Assembly (NCBI GenBank): GCA_050258375.1
Contig: JBLMYQ010000051.1
Location: 1 to 64,000, forward strand
Length of the DNA: 64,000 nucleotides
Reading direction: 5' to 3'
Origin: JBLMYQ01 sp050258375
Lineage (GTDB): Bacteria; Bacillota; Clostridia; Acetivibrionales; UBA4821
The notes under the pieces are model-generated. The model ran no database searches. It had not been told where the DNA came from and worked only from the letters and a program-made list of their open reading frames with translations. A program made the translations under genes and the position numbers. Positions 42,733 to 52,172 of this stretch are shown here, one piece after another. Each line of letters opens with the position of its first letter. The first letter of the stretch is position 1.

Positions 42733-43152
42733 CTATTCTGCTAAATCTGTATCGCTCACTTCATCTAGCTTTTCAACATCTTTTAACATTACACTGATTT
42801 CACTATCAAGATCTTTAAGTACCTTTTCCTTTTCTGCACTGGATACTGCATTGTCAGATTTGGTTATTACGCTTATGTTATTCTGTTTTGTTGGAGCCTT
42901 TTCTCCTTTTGGAAGCTTGTTCCCGCTGACTGTCGACTTGTCTGCGAGGTTTCCATCAGATGTTTTAGCATCCGGATTTGTTTTAAGCTCTTCAGCTTTT
43001 TCAGGTGAAGCCGGCTGATTTGCCACCTGATTTTGAAGTGATTCAGGTTTTACGGCTGATTTGCTTCCTTCGGTATTATTTACTGCGCCTCCGCAGGCTG
43101 TAAGGGTAACTGTTAATATTAACAATAAAGTAGGTAAAAATAATTTTTTCAT
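42733..43152 (-). CDS. Small lipoprotein of unknown function
   Basis: The protein has 139 residues from ATG 43152 (GAGGAGGAATAAA upstream; the frame start at 43188 has no site). The lipobox LTACGG puts the modified Cys at about residue 20. The rest is low-complexity, rich in Ser, Lys, Asn and Pro, with an acidic helical C-terminus (KDLDSEISVMLKDVEKLDEV). No known domain. Confidence 0.68.
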   Translation of the reverse strand: MKKLFLPTLLLILTVTLTACGGAVNNTEGSKSAVKPESLQNQVANQPASPEKAEELKTNPDAKTSDGNLADKSTVSGNKLPKGEKAPTKQNNISVITKSDNAVSSAEKEKVLKDLDSEISVMLKDVEKLDEVSDTDLAE

Positions 43153-43239
43153 TTTATTCCTCCTCATATTTTGTTTTCTGTTTCGCACCCTATATTCTTA
43201 TATTAGCCCCTGATTGTGAACTAAAATTAGGGTAATTGT

Positions 43240-43299
43240 AAAAAAAGTGTAAACATATTTTATCTTTCGAGTAAATTCTGACAGTCAAATGCATTTCGG
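43240..43299. repeat. 60-bp direct repeat, copy A
   Basis: AAAAAAAGTGTAAACATATT... to ...GCATTTCGG. Copy B lies 128 bp downstream with four base differences. It lies in the gap between the lipoprotein gene and the histidine kinase gene. Confidence 0.75.
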
Positions 43300-43367
43300 T
43301 AACTTTTTTTGAAATGCCTTGCCGGAAATATTTTTTAAAGGAATAAACTTATATTTCCTGGCATTAT

Positions 43368-43427
43368 AAAAAAAGTGTAAACATATTTTATCTTTTGGGT
43401 AAATTCTGATAGTCAAATACATTTCGG
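43368..43427. repeat. 60-bp direct repeat, copy B
   Basis: It matches copy A at 43240-43299 in 56 of 60 positions. It is directly followed by a lone end of the MITE-like repeat that enters the histidine kinase gene. Confidence 0.75.
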
Positions 43428-43433
43428 AATACA

Positions 43434-43474
43434 TTTCGTTCCTCCCTATTGAAGGGGGGAAGATAGTTGGGGAG
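43434..43474. repeat. Solo MITE-like end at the 3' end of the histidine kinase gene
   Basis: TTTCGTTCCTCCC...GAAGGGGGGA...GGGGAGTC resembles the right end of the element at 38986 (TTTCGCTCCC...GAAGGGAGG...GGAGGGTC). It overlaps the kinase gene and supplies its last residues (TPQLSSPLQ) and stop codon. The similarity is moderate. Confidence 0.4.
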
Positions 43475-44873
43475 TCGGAATTGTTAGATAAAAGGAAGTT
43501 CCTTCTCCTCTTTTACTTTCTACCCAAATCTTGCCTCCATGAAGCTCCACTAGGCTTTTAGCAATATTAAGCCCTAATCCGGTTCCTCCATCGTTTTGTC
43601 TTGTTCTGTCTCCCCTATAAAACTTATCAAACACATGCGCTAAATCTTCTTCCGGAATTCCCTGTCCATTATCTCTCACAGCAAATTTTATAAAATCATC
43701 TTCTTGTTTTACCGAAATTCTGACTTGAGAACCCTCTCCCGAATACTTGACTGCATTTGTTATCAGATTTGAGAGAATCTGTTTAAGCCTGTCCGAATCT
43801 GCCTTAACATAAAATTCGACAGGACATTCAGAAACTATTTGAACCTGTTTTTGATGTGCTGTTATTTCCAAGCTTCTTATAATTTCATTTATTACATCAA
43901 CCGTTTTTACGTCAACAATATTTAGTTTGATTGCTCCACCCTGAATCTTTGCAATTTCAAGAATATCTCCGGTAAGCTTTATAAGCCGGTTAATCTCTTC
44001 TTTCATAATTGCTAAATATTTGGGATAATTTTCGGGCTTAATAAGACCGTCAATCATTCCCTGTACGAAGCCATTAATTGAAGTCAAGGGAGTTCTAAGG
44101 TCATGAGAAACATTTGCAATAAATTCACGCCTAACATTTTCAGTAATCTCAAGCTGTTTATTCATTGTATTAAAAGCATCAGCCAGCTTTTCAATCTCAT
44201 CACTGGTTTTCGCTTTGATTTCTTCAACCTTTTCTCCTCCTGCAAGCTTCATAGCTGCATCGGTCATTTGTACAATCGGTCTTGAAATTCTTCGTGAAAT
44301 AAAATAGATTATGCCTGCACTGATTATTGCAAGAATCAGTGCACATATCCAGATTATCAGGTTAATCTTTTTTATATCAGCCTCCATTACATTAACAGGA
44401 GAAAAAATCAATATAGCCCCTGAAATCTGATTCCTATTTTTCAGAGGATAACCTGTAAAGACTACATCCATATTAAACTTTGAAGAATATTGAGTTTTAC
44501 GGAAAACAGTTTTGCCCTCAAGAATCTGTTCCAGGTCATTAAGCAGAAAAGCTTCATCCAACCCTTCTCCGATGTTGATGCTTTTTTTATCTTTTATTGC
44601 ATCTACATTTGCATTTATAACATAAATACTTGAATCAGTAACATAACCAATAGAATTTATTGATGAATCAAGCTCCTGCTTATTAAGCAATCCGCTAAGA
44701 TAACTTTCAGCCAACCTCCCAACTTTTTTTGCAGATTTTAATTGTTCTTGTTCCTTATCGGTAAAGATATAATCCGAATAGCCGATAGAAAGTGCTATAG
44801 ACGCAGTCAATATGACCGCAGTAATAATCATCAGATATGTGAACATTAACCGTGAGAAAATATTTTTAAACAT
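43446..44873 (-). CDS. Membrane sensor histidine kinase
   Basis: The protein has 475 residues from ATG 44873. Two membrane segments (about 10-30 and 175-197) flank an outer sensor domain. A HAMP linker (SRRISRPIVQMTDAAMKLAG), the phospho-acceptor box FIANVSHDLRTPLTSI, and the ATPase boxes (NLITNAVKYSG, DNGQGIPEE, GTGLGLNIAKSLV) follow. It is coupled to the response regulator by a TAATG overlap. The C-terminal tail appears to come from a repeat element. Confidence 0.95.
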   Translation of the reverse strand: MFKNIFSRLMFTYLMIITAVILTASIALSIGYSDYIFTDKEQEQLKSAKKVGRLAESYLSGLLNKQELDSSINSIGYVTDSSIYVINANVDAIKDKKSINIGEGLDEAFLLNDLEQILEGKTVFRKTQYSSKFNMDVVFTGYPLKNRNQISGAILIFSPVNVMEADIKKINLIIWICALILAIISAGIIYFISRRISRPIVQMTDAAMKLAGGEKVEEIKAKTSDEIEKLADAFNTMNKQLEITENVRREFIANVSHDLRTPLTSINGFVQGMIDGLIKPENYPKYLAIMKEEINRLIKLTGDILEIAKIQGGAIKLNIVDVKTVDVINEIIRSLEITAHQKQVQIVSECPVEFYVKADSDRLKQILSNLITNAVKYSGEGSQVRISVKQEDDFIKFAVRDNGQGIPEEDLAHVFDKFYRGDRTRQNDGGTGLGLNIAKSLVELHGGKIWVESKRGEGTSFYLTIPTPQLSSPLQ

Positions 44874-45562
44874 TATTTTACCTCGAATTTGTAACCTACG
44901 CCCCAGATTGTAACAAGCTCCCAACCCGAATCAGGGCTTTCAATTTTTTGTCTTAGGCTTTTTACATGAACGTCAACGGTCCGGGTATCGCCTGTAAAAT
45001 CATAGCCCCAAACCTTTTCAAGCAGTTGATCTCTCGAAAAAACAATATTCTTATTATTAACTAAAAAAAACAGCAATTGAAGCTCTTTAGGCTTTAGCTC
45101 AACTTTCTTTCCACTTATACATGCCTCATATTTACTTAAATCAACCGACAGATTACCTATGACTATTAGATTATCATTCTTACAAGATGTACCTACATGT
45201 TGTCTAAGGCGTGCCTTAACCCTGGCAACAACCTCTCTTGGCTCAAATGGTTTTACTATATAGTCATCTGCCCCAAGCTCAAACCCCTGCACCTTATCAT
45301 CAATCATATCTCGGGCTGTTATCATTATGACCGGAACACTGCTGGTTTTGCGGATTATTTTGCAGACCTCCCAGCCATTTATTATTGGCATCATAACGTC
45401 AAGCATAACCAAATCATATTCGTTGCTTTTAATCTCATCAAGCGCACAGCTTCCATCATGACAAAAGGTTAAGGAATAACCTTCATTTGAAAGGTACATA
45501 TCAAGTATTTCGCAAATATTTTTATCATCATCTGCAATAAGGATTTTTTTCTGTTTATCCAT
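44873..45562 (-). CDS. OmpR/PhoB-family response regulator
   Basis: The 229-residue regulator has a receiver domain with the acidic pair DDD (residues 10-12), the phospho-acceptor Asp in LVMLDVMMP, and Lys in IVKPFEPRE. A winged-helix DNA-binding domain follows (VELKPKELQLLFFLVNNK, DVHVKSLRQKIE, VWGVGYKFE). It is the first gene of the two-component operon, with CGAGGTC before the ATG. Targets are unknown; the two exported proteins downstream are candidates. Confidence 0.96.
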   Translation of the reverse strand: MDKQKKILIADDDKNICEILDMYLSNEGYSLTFCHDGSCALDEIKSNEYDLVMLDVMMPIINGWEVCKIIRKTSSVPVIMITARDMIDDKVQGFELGADDYIVKPFEPREVVARVKARLRQHVGTSCKNDNLIVIGNLSVDLSKYEACISGKKVELKPKELQLLFFLVNNKNIVFSRDQLLEKVWGYDFTGDTRTVDVHVKSLRQKIESPDSGWELVTIWGVGYKFEVK

Positions 45563-45685
45563 TTTCTGACCTCGTTTGGGTAAGTATTAACCTTCTTTCA
45601 TTTTAAAGCATTCCTCAAAACAATTCAATTATTAGGTAAAACAAGGCTTGGGTGGCATTTTATGTATAACAAGATAATACTTTTA

Positions 45686-46723
45686 TCATTTCACATTAAA
45701 GCAGCCTTGTTCAAAAAGTATTGTTGCATTTTTATCTTTTGAATACTTTTTAAGCTTGTTAATCAATTCTTGTGCATCTTTCCCCAGCAGTTTTCTCGGC
45801 TGGGCTTGTATAATTCTTATAGGTAGAATTTCTACCTGTTTAAGCAGACTTTTATCCAGTGATAGATTTAATATTATAGTTTCATCTGTTCCTTTTGGAA
45901 TTTGCTTATCAAATACAAAATTACCTACACTGTAGAAAATAAATTTATCTTTATATTTTTCCACACCTTGCAGGACATGCGGATGATGGCCTATAATCAT
46001 ATCTGCCCCATTTTCAATAAGTACATGTGCCAGCTTTATCTGATAATCAGAAGGATAATTGTTAAACTCTTTGCCCCAATGAATCGAAACTATAAGGAAA
46101 TCGCATTTTCTTTTTGCTTCGGCTACATTTTTTTCTATATTTTCGTTTACTTGAGCCACGTCGGGTTCATTTTCACTAAAGAAATAACCTTCAGAAGGAA
46201 AATGTGAATATCCGAGTACTCCTAATGTAGTATTTGACACTTTTACAAATTTAGCTTGGCTTGCATTATCTCTGTTTAGACCAGCACCTACTGTTATAAT
46301 TCCTGCCTTACTCAAATTATTCATTGTGTTTTTTAATCCTTCTTGGCCTTGATCCATAGAATGATTGTTCGCAAGGTTTAGTATACTAAAGCCTGCAGCT
46401 TTCAGTGCTGCAGCATTTGAAACATCAGCTTTGAATATAAGCTTCCTATCTTTAAGAACTGGAGTACCTTTTTGGGTTATTGGACATTCCAGATTTCCAA
46501 TAACAACATCTGATTTTTTCAAAACATCCTGGATTTCTGAATAAGGATATTTTTCACCTTTACTTTGAATTTGCTTTTTCACTCCTCTGTCGAGAAGAAT
46601 ATCCCCAACGATTGAAATTCTAGCACTTTTATTGCTAAAATTTTTTTGAACATACAGTCCTAAAAAGCTTAATATCAATAGGGTACAAAACAAAATTATT
46701 ATACCTGCGCGGTTCTTAAACAT
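45686..46723 (-). CDS. CapA-family metallophosphatase-like protein
   Basis: The 345-residue protein has an N-terminal membrane anchor (about residues 8-26). CapA/PgsA metal-binding motifs follow: VGDILLDRGV, GNLECPIT, LANNHSMDQG, SIHWGKEFNNYP and IGHHPHVLQGVE. CapA proteins handle anionic surface polymers such as poly-gamma-glutamate, but many are generic. ATG 46723 is preferred; the GTG at 46735 lies inside its ribosome site. No capB/capC genes are nearby. Confidence 0.87.
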   Translation of the reverse strand: MFKNRAGIIILFCTLLILSFLGLYVQKNFSNKSARISIVGDILLDRGVKKQIQSKGEKYPYSEIQDVLKKSDVVIGNLECPITQKGTPVLKDRKLIFKADVSNAAALKAAGFSILNLANNHSMDQGQEGLKNTMNNLSKAGIITVGAGLNRDNASQAKFVKVSNTTLGVLGYSHFPSEGYFFSENEPDVAQVNENIEKNVAEAKRKCDFLIVSIHWGKEFNNYPSDYQIKLAHVLIENGADMIIGHHPHVLQGVEKYKDKFIFYSVGNFVFDKQIPKGTDETIILNLSLDKSLLKQVEILPIRIIQAQPRKLLGKDAQELINKLKKYSKDKNATILFEQGCFNVK

Positions 46724-46761
46724 TAGTATAGGCACCTCACTTCTAAAGTCACCAAGAATTA

Positions 46762-46793
46762 AATTGGGTTTAGCTTTAACACCAAACCCAATT
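46762..46793 (-). terminator. Hairpin after the DUF3160 gene
   Basis: Arms AATTGGGTTT and AAACCCAATT pair perfectly around 12 nt, 29 bp after the stop codon. It lacks a good T-tail, so termination may be partial and CapA could be co-transcribed. Confidence 0.55.
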
Positions 46794-46821
46794 CAATAAA
46801 TTTATAGCACACTAATTCTTT

Positions 46822-49038
46822 TTAACAGCCCGAAACAAAAGGTTCTGCCGGAACAGGAACGTGGTGTATACCTTTTTGATTCTTAAAGGATTTAATCCAT
46901 TCCTGCTGGTTTGGCTTCCCATTTTTAATAATTTTGAGCCATTCTTCATCTGTAAGCCTTTTATTGTTTTTAAATTCATAATAGCTAAAAACTGCACCTC
47001 TGGTTAAGTAAAGCTTCCCTTTTATTGGAACAATGGTATAAATTTCATCTGCATTACCAATTCCCGCTTCGAGGTATTGATCATTATAAGTATGGATATC
47101 GGTTATCATTGCAATATTTTTCTCTGTTTCTGACTCAATCTGATACCATTTTTCAACATCTGTACAGCTTAATGTAAGACCTTCCAAGGTGCCTCCATAT
47201 ATCCTTATAGAATAATATTCCTCCTGAGTAAGCTCTTCATTTTTTAATTCCTTAGTAGAGCATGTAATAAGGAAATCCAAAAGATTTGCAAAATTCTCCA
47301 TTCCACTTTCAACTTCCCCTGTCATTATGTCCTTATTCTTTAAATTTGTCTTTGTATATTCAGTCAACCACTTTAATCTCTGATACATCTCTATGTTTGG
47401 TTCAACATAACCCTTTGGTGGCGGCGGTTCTTCAAAGCCACCACATTCAGCCGTCATGCTTTGTTTCCCATATAGTACCGTATCATGCCTTAATTCTGAC
47501 CAGCTTGAAAGAGCAGTACTAAGTGACTTATCCTGCCAAGCAGTATTTCTCATGAATGAAGGATATCCCTCTTCAAAGCTAGCAAGTAATGATTTAAGCG
47601 TCCAAAGCCATCCATAGTAAATATTAGACCTCCATGTCTCGTCCGAAGCAGCTGAGAACTTAGCTTCTAAATTATCAAAAATCTCAGAATATTTATTCCA
47701 ATTATCTTTTTCTTTGTATTGATTGTTTAAAATATTTTTTGCTCTTTCAGAACCAAATACAGCCATAACGTCAAGTCCTTTCGGCATAGGACGTTTTTTA
47801 ATGTCTGTAAGCTCTTGAAGAACCTCAGAGTCTGCAATATATCTTTGACCCATAAACTTAAATTGTTTACCAACAGGAATATTAATCCTGCCAGTATCAA
47901 CCTTTGCTTTTATTTTGGGCTCTGGCAATGCTTTAGCAAGCTTATAAAACTCAGATACCTTTTTTGTATTATCTAATTCTTCTAAATTAGGATTTTTCCC
48001 ATATACTTCTGCAAGCATATCCTTAAAATGATGTATTGTTATATCATCTGCTGCACCTACGTAAAGTGAAGTTGGATCATAAATTTTTTCCCACAGACTT
48101 TCATTTTCCTTTGATGAAAACACAGCTTGTGTCATAAGTAACCCTTGTATAACCTGCTGTTTATATTCCTGTTTATCATCTATCGGGAAAGAAATCAATC
48201 CATACCACATCATCGCCTTAAAGTATTTTTTCAAGGTTTCATTCTTTGTATAATGCCCTCTTGGTGCAAACTGGCTGTAATCAACCTTGTATGGAAAAAT
48301 ATTTGAATCTGTAAAGCTTTCATTCCTTGAAATAAGAAGTAATTCTTCTTCAGCAAGCTTGGCTGCGTTTTGGGGCATGTTTTTAGGAAGGCTTTTCCCA
48401 AGAAGCTTTTGAGCTACTGCAAAATACGCCACATTCTTAGCAGCAGCTTCCTTGACAAATGGATTTTTTATATTTTTGTATTGCTTAATAGATTCCAAAA
48501 GCATATTGCTTGTTAATTGTCCTAAAACAGGAGTTAGTTTTTGTTCTTCCACCTTTCTTAAAGAATAATCAAAGAACAAATGATAAACCTGCAGCACTGA
48601 ATCAGTTGAAATAAAGCTTGGGATTTTTAGATATTCATTTCTTTCATAAATATAAAATAGCTGCTCTTCATTGGTTGGTAATACAACAAATCCGTTTTTC
48701 ACCAAAAGAGTTTTCTGTTCTTTTGTAAATGTACCAAATTGTTCAATATTTACTACATTTGATAAATCAGCCTTTATCTTATATTCAGGAACTTTTTTTT
48801 CAAATGCTGGTGCTTTCCACTCAACATTAATTAATCCATCTCTTTTCCCAATATCATTCCTTGTAACAATTGTTTCTGTTTTCTGTGGATTACTCGTAGT
48901 CTCCTTTACTCCTTCCGATTGTTTATTTACCTGCTGAATTTCCACCCTTACCGGTTCCTTTTTCGAATTTATACATCCTGCCGCAATCCCACATATAAGA
49001 AGTACAGAAGCAATAACCCATATCTTCTTTTTCAACAT
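46822..49038 (-). CDS. DUF3160 lipoprotein
   Basis: The 738-residue exported lipoprotein has lipobox GIAAGC (Cys22). After a linker comes the DUF3160 core (about residues 90-720) with its signature blocks: PSFISTDSVLQVYHLFFDYSL, PKGLDVMAVFGSERA, WRSNIYYGWLWTLKSLL, WSELRHDTVLYGKQS and CGGFEEPPPPKGYVEPN. The family is widespread and uncharacterised, helical and extracellular. The FG-GAP-like protein gene is 18 bp upstream, probably the same transcript. Confidence 0.9.
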   Translation of the reverse strand: MLKKKIWVIASVLLICGIAAGCINSKKEPVRVEIQQVNKQSEGVKETTSNPQKTETIVTRNDIGKRDGLINVEWKAPAFEKKVPEYKIKADLSNVVNIEQFGTFTKEQKTLLVKNGFVVLPTNEEQLFYIYERNEYLKIPSFISTDSVLQVYHLFFDYSLRKVEEQKLTPVLGQLTSNMLLESIKQYKNIKNPFVKEAAAKNVAYFAVAQKLLGKSLPKNMPQNAAKLAEEELLLISRNESFTDSNIFPYKVDYSQFAPRGHYTKNETLKKYFKAMMWYGLISFPIDDKQEYKQQVIQGLLMTQAVFSSKENESLWEKIYDPTSLYVGAADDITIHHFKDMLAEVYGKNPNLEELDNTKKVSEFYKLAKALPEPKIKAKVDTGRINIPVGKQFKFMGQRYIADSEVLQELTDIKKRPMPKGLDVMAVFGSERAKNILNNQYKEKDNWNKYSEIFDNLEAKFSAASDETWRSNIYYGWLWTLKSLLASFEEGYPSFMRNTAWQDKSLSTALSSWSELRHDTVLYGKQSMTAECGGFEEPPPPKGYVEPNIEMYQRLKWLTEYTKTNLKNKDIMTGEVESGMENFANLLDFLITCSTKELKNEELTQEEYYSIRIYGGTLEGLTLSCTDVEKWYQIESETEKNIAMITDIHTYNDQYLEAGIGNADEIYTIVPIKGKLYLTRGAVFSYYEFKNNKRLTDEEWLKIIKNGKPNQQEWIKSFKNQKGIHHVPVPAEPFVSGC

Positions 49039-49056
49039 TTCTAATCCCTCCAGTTA

Positions 49057-50073
49057 TTAATTAAATATACCAAGTAAATTACTATCCCGGGCGAATTTTT
49101 TTGAAACCATTCTATTGGTGCTGTTAATCATAACAGTCCATTTCCAAATATTATTTTCTTTTATACGCGCAACAATTTCTCTCGGGTTTCCTGTAATTAA
49201 TGTTCCTCTTTTTATATCTGAAATATCTTCAAAACCTTTGCTTGATGCAATTCCTTCAAATCCGAATCCTTTCCATCTATATAAGCTGATAAGCTTTTGC
49301 CCTTGCCTGTTAACTTCAATCGAAATCAGCTCATCCATTCCATCGCAATTAATATCTTGAAATATATAGTCTTCAAATGGCATTGAAAGCCTTGACCCCA
49401 ACCATTTAGGCGATATGCCTCCATTCTCCCAGTTATATACAAATGGTCTTTTTGCATATATCTGATGCAAAGGTGTTTTTTTGTATGCTCCAAAGGATAT
49501 ATCCTTCTTTTTGTCTCCATCAACATCCGCAGCTTGAACCTTCCAAACATCAAACCCTTTAAATTGGTATGAATATTTTACTTTTAATTTGTTTGCTGAA
49601 GCATTATCAAAAGAAAGCATTAATATTTTTCTGCCATATTGTTCACCTTCTTTTCCGGTAACAAGGATTATATAATCTTCCCCAATTTTGTCCATATCAG
49701 CTGTAAAGCTGCTTACGATTCTATTATTATCTTCTATTGCATATCTTGCTGCCTCTTTTCCATTTCTATCAAAAACCTTGATTCCCTTTTCATTTATCAA
49801 TACTATGTATTTTCCCCCTGCATTGAAAAACCAAATATTTTGTATATTTTCCTTTGATATATTAAGCACCTTAAGACTAAAAAGCGCCCGCGGGTTTTGC
49901 CTATATACCAGAAAATTAAATCCGAGCAGCTCACCTGTAAAATAAACTGCTGGTTTGCTTTCCATGGATATTTTTAAAATATTATTTATTGAGATTGAAT
50001 AAGTAGCCATCCAAATAAGTATTAAAAAAACGCACAATAAAAAAGCAAAAAATAATTTCTTTTTAGATATCAA
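49057..50073 (-). CDS. Membrane-anchored FG-GAP/VCBS-like repeat protein
   Basis: The protein has 338 residues from TTG 50073 (GGAGG at 8 nt; the GTG at 50088 overlaps that site). One N-terminal membrane segment (about 8-28) is followed by a beta-propeller-like domain. Calcium-loop-like repeats are visible (AADVDGDKKKDISFG and QDINCDGMDELISIE). The outer location and the neighbour DUF3160 gene suggest a joint envelope role, but no function is known. Confidence 0.65.
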   Translation of the reverse strand: MISKKKLFFAFLLCVFLILIWMATYSISINNILKISMESKPAVYFTGELLGFNFLVYRQNPRALFSLKVLNISKENIQNIWFFNAGGKYIVLINEKGIKVFDRNGKEAARYAIEDNNRIVSSFTADMDKIGEDYIILVTGKEGEQYGRKILMLSFDNASANKLKVKYSYQFKGFDVWKVQAADVDGDKKKDISFGAYKKTPLHQIYAKRPFVYNWENGGISPKWLGSRLSMPFEDYIFQDINCDGMDELISIEVNRQGQKLISLYRWKGFGFEGIASSKGFEDISDIKRGTLITGNPREIVARIKENNIWKWTVMINSTNRMVSKKFARDSNLLGIFN

Positions 50074-50334
50074 AAATGATGCCTCCACTAATATACTTTT
50101 TTTGATAAATATAATATTCTATTTATTTAAGAAAACTCCTTTAACAATATATTATTTGTTCAATAATTGACATAAAACAAAGCCTTATTTTTTATATTTT
50201 TTATTTAAAAAGTGTAGAAAATTTGTTATAATCGTGATAAAATTAAATTTATTGAAATGGTTTATATTCAAATGGATGCCTGCAAATCTGCGCGGACAAG
50301 GATGCTTTTTCATTTTTTGAAGGAGGAATTGGGG

Positions 50335-50568
50335 ATGGGTCAGACAGTAAAAGAAGCAATTGATTGGCTTATTGTGAAGTACAACTGCTGCAGCATTAGT
50401 GATTTGTTCAAGAAAGCTGCCAAATGGGAAATCGGAGCTTTTTTTAAGGAATCTACAGGGAAAAGCCTGGTGTTAACAATGGGCTTCAAGCAAGGTGAAG
50501 AAAATGGGTATCTAATAAATGAATTCTTTTTCCCTTCCTATTATTCGCCAAATATTCCATCTGTGTGA
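50335..50568 (+). CDS. Small unrecognised protein
   Basis: The protein has 77 residues from ATG 50335, 8 nt after AGGAGG; the frame is open from 50257, but that stretch contains the ribosome site. It starts MGQTVKEAIDWLIVKYNCCS, and the rest is mixed. It has no signal peptide or membrane segment. It is monocistronic with a good terminator. Function unknown. Confidence 0.55.
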   Translation: MGQTVKEAIDWLIVKYNCCSISDLFKKAAKWEIGAFFKESTGKSLVLTMGFKQGEENGYLINEFFFPSYYSPNIPSV

Positions 50569-50583
50569 TATCCAATTTTTTAT

Positions 50584-50612
50584 AAAGGAGCGAATAATCG
50601 CTCCTTTTTTTT
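50584..50612 (+). terminator. Strong intrinsic terminator
   Basis: Arms AAAGGAGCGA and TCGCTCCTTT pair perfectly around a 4-nt loop, followed by a run of T. It ends the small gene at 50335-50568. Confidence 0.92.
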
Positions 50613-50709
50613 TAGCAATGAATTTGGGCTCTACATATAAAGAGATTCCTTTTTCATTTATTTTAAGATATAATTCAAATATAAATTCATCAATTAAAGG
50701 AGTATTTTC

Positions 50710-50943
50710 ATGAAGGATCCACGAAACAGAGCAGATGTTCCTCCAGGAACAAGAGTAATGGTTGTTCAGAAGCAGCATCAGCCAACAGGGCAGCTAACAG
50801 AAGGAATTGTTGCAGACCTTCTTACAAATTCCGCATTTCACCCAAGAGGAATCAAGGTCAGACTGACAAGCGGAATCGTGGGGCGTGTTCAGAAAATTAT
50901 TGAAGAACACAAAATGATAATTGAACCTATCCATAAAAGTTAA
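50710..50943 (+). CDS. YwbE family protein
   Basis: The 77-residue basic protein matches YwbE: VPPGTRVMVVQKQHQPTGQL, TEGIVADLLTNSAFHPRGIK, VRLTSGIVGRVQKI. It is a compact beta domain of unknown role, common in Firmicutes. AAAGGAG precedes the ATG. It overlaps the end of the convergent dapL gene by 4 bp. Confidence 0.92.
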   Translation: MKDPRNRADVPPGTRVMVVQKQHQPTGQLTEGIVADLLTNSAFHPRGIKVRLTSGIVGRVQKIIEEHKMIIEPIHKS

Positions 50944-52172
50944 AATTCAAAATCAATCCCTTGCAGCCTTTTTTTAATTTCATCCATAACCTGTTTTTCT
51001 TCCTGAATGCTATTTGCTGCATATGTCATTGAAAGTCTTACAAAATGTCCTGCATCATCCCAAGGAACCGTGGATATCAATTTCTCCATTATCAGAAATT
51101 GTGAGAACTCTTCTGCATTTTTAAAGCTTCTTCCACCCTTTATACCTTTGGGAGTCTCAACATACAAAAAGAACGCCCCTTTGGGCTTTTCCACAGTAAA
51201 ACCCTTTCCCTTCAGAACCTCAATCATAAGATCATATCTTCTTGAGTACTTTTCACTTGTTTTTCGGGTAATTTCGGGATGCTTAAAAGCATGCATTGCA
51301 GCTTTTAGGATTGGTATAAACTGCCCGGCATCGCAGCTACCCTTAATCTCGGCCAAGCCTTTCATTGCCAGCTCATTTCCTGCAATGACTGCTATTCTCC
51401 AGCCTGCCATATTGAAGGCTTTTGAAAGAGAAAATATTTCTATTCCAACATCCTTTGCGCCATCAACCGAAAGAAATGCCAGCGGTTTTTCATTATCAAA
51501 TACAAGACTTGAGTATGCTGCATCATGAATAACTACAATGTCATTCTGCTTAGCAAAGCTTACAACCTTTTCAAAAAATTCTCTGGTTGCACATGCACCC
51601 GTAGGATTATTTGGATAATTTATATAAAGCAGCTTTGCCTTCTTGCGAACATCCTGAGGTATTGAATCAAGGTCTGGAAAAAAATTATTTTCTTTTCTCA
51701 AAGGAAGATTATAAACCTTTCCCCCATACCATTCACTTGAAATCCCCAGGGTAGGATAACATGGAATCGTCATAAGCGTAATGTCACCAGGATTTATAAA
51801 TACAAGAGGAATCATTGCAAGAACAATTTTTGAGCCTATCCCGTGAAATACTTCTGTAGATGAATTTAGACCCTTTATTCCATAAACCTCTTCCAGATAT
51901 TTTACAGCCGAATCTTTAAAATCCTGCGGTCCATGTCCTGAATAACTGCGGTTTTCGTGTTTAGCAGCTTCTTTGCCAAGAATCTCAACACAACCCATAT
52001 CCGCCATTTCATCAGGTTCGCCAACGCCCAGATCTATAAGCTTCATTTCCGGATGAAGCTTTTGCGCTGCCGCTTTTGCCTGCCTGATTCTTTCAAATTT
52101 ATATATAGCCTCTCCTTTTCCAAATTCAGAGCCGCCTATTCTATCTGCAAAAAGGTTTTGTATATAACTCAT
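50940..52172 (-). CDS. dapL: LL-diaminopimelate aminotransferase
   Basis: A 410-residue PLP enzyme that makes LL-diaminopimelate directly from tetrahydrodipicolinate and glutamate, skipping the acyl branches of lysine synthesis. It has LIDLGVGEPDEMADMG, YSGHGPQDFKDSAV, NYPNNPTGACA and the PLP-Lys in SLSKAFNMAGWR. ATG 52172 follows GGGAGG. The dapF gene nearby supplies the next step, giving meso-DAP for the wall and lysine. Confidence 0.92.
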   Translation of the reverse strand: MSYIQNLFADRIGGSEFGKGEAIYKFERIRQAKAAAQKLHPEMKLIDLGVGEPDEMADMGCVEILGKEAAKHENRSYSGHGPQDFKDSAVKYLEEVYGIKGLNSSTEVFHGIGSKIVLAMIPLVFINPGDITLMTIPCYPTLGISSEWYGGKVYNLPLRKENNFFPDLDSIPQDVRKKAKLLYINYPNNPTGACATREFFEKVVSFAKQNDIVVIHDAAYSSLVFDNEKPLAFLSVDGAKDVGIEIFSLSKAFNMAGWRIAVIAGNELAMKGLAEIKGSCDAGQFIPILKAAMHAFKHPEITRKTSEKYSRRYDLMIEVLKGKGFTVEKPKGAFFLYVETPKGIKGGRSFKNAEEFSQFLIMEKLISTVPWDDAGHFVRLSMTYAANSIQEEKQVMDEIKKRLQGIDFEF

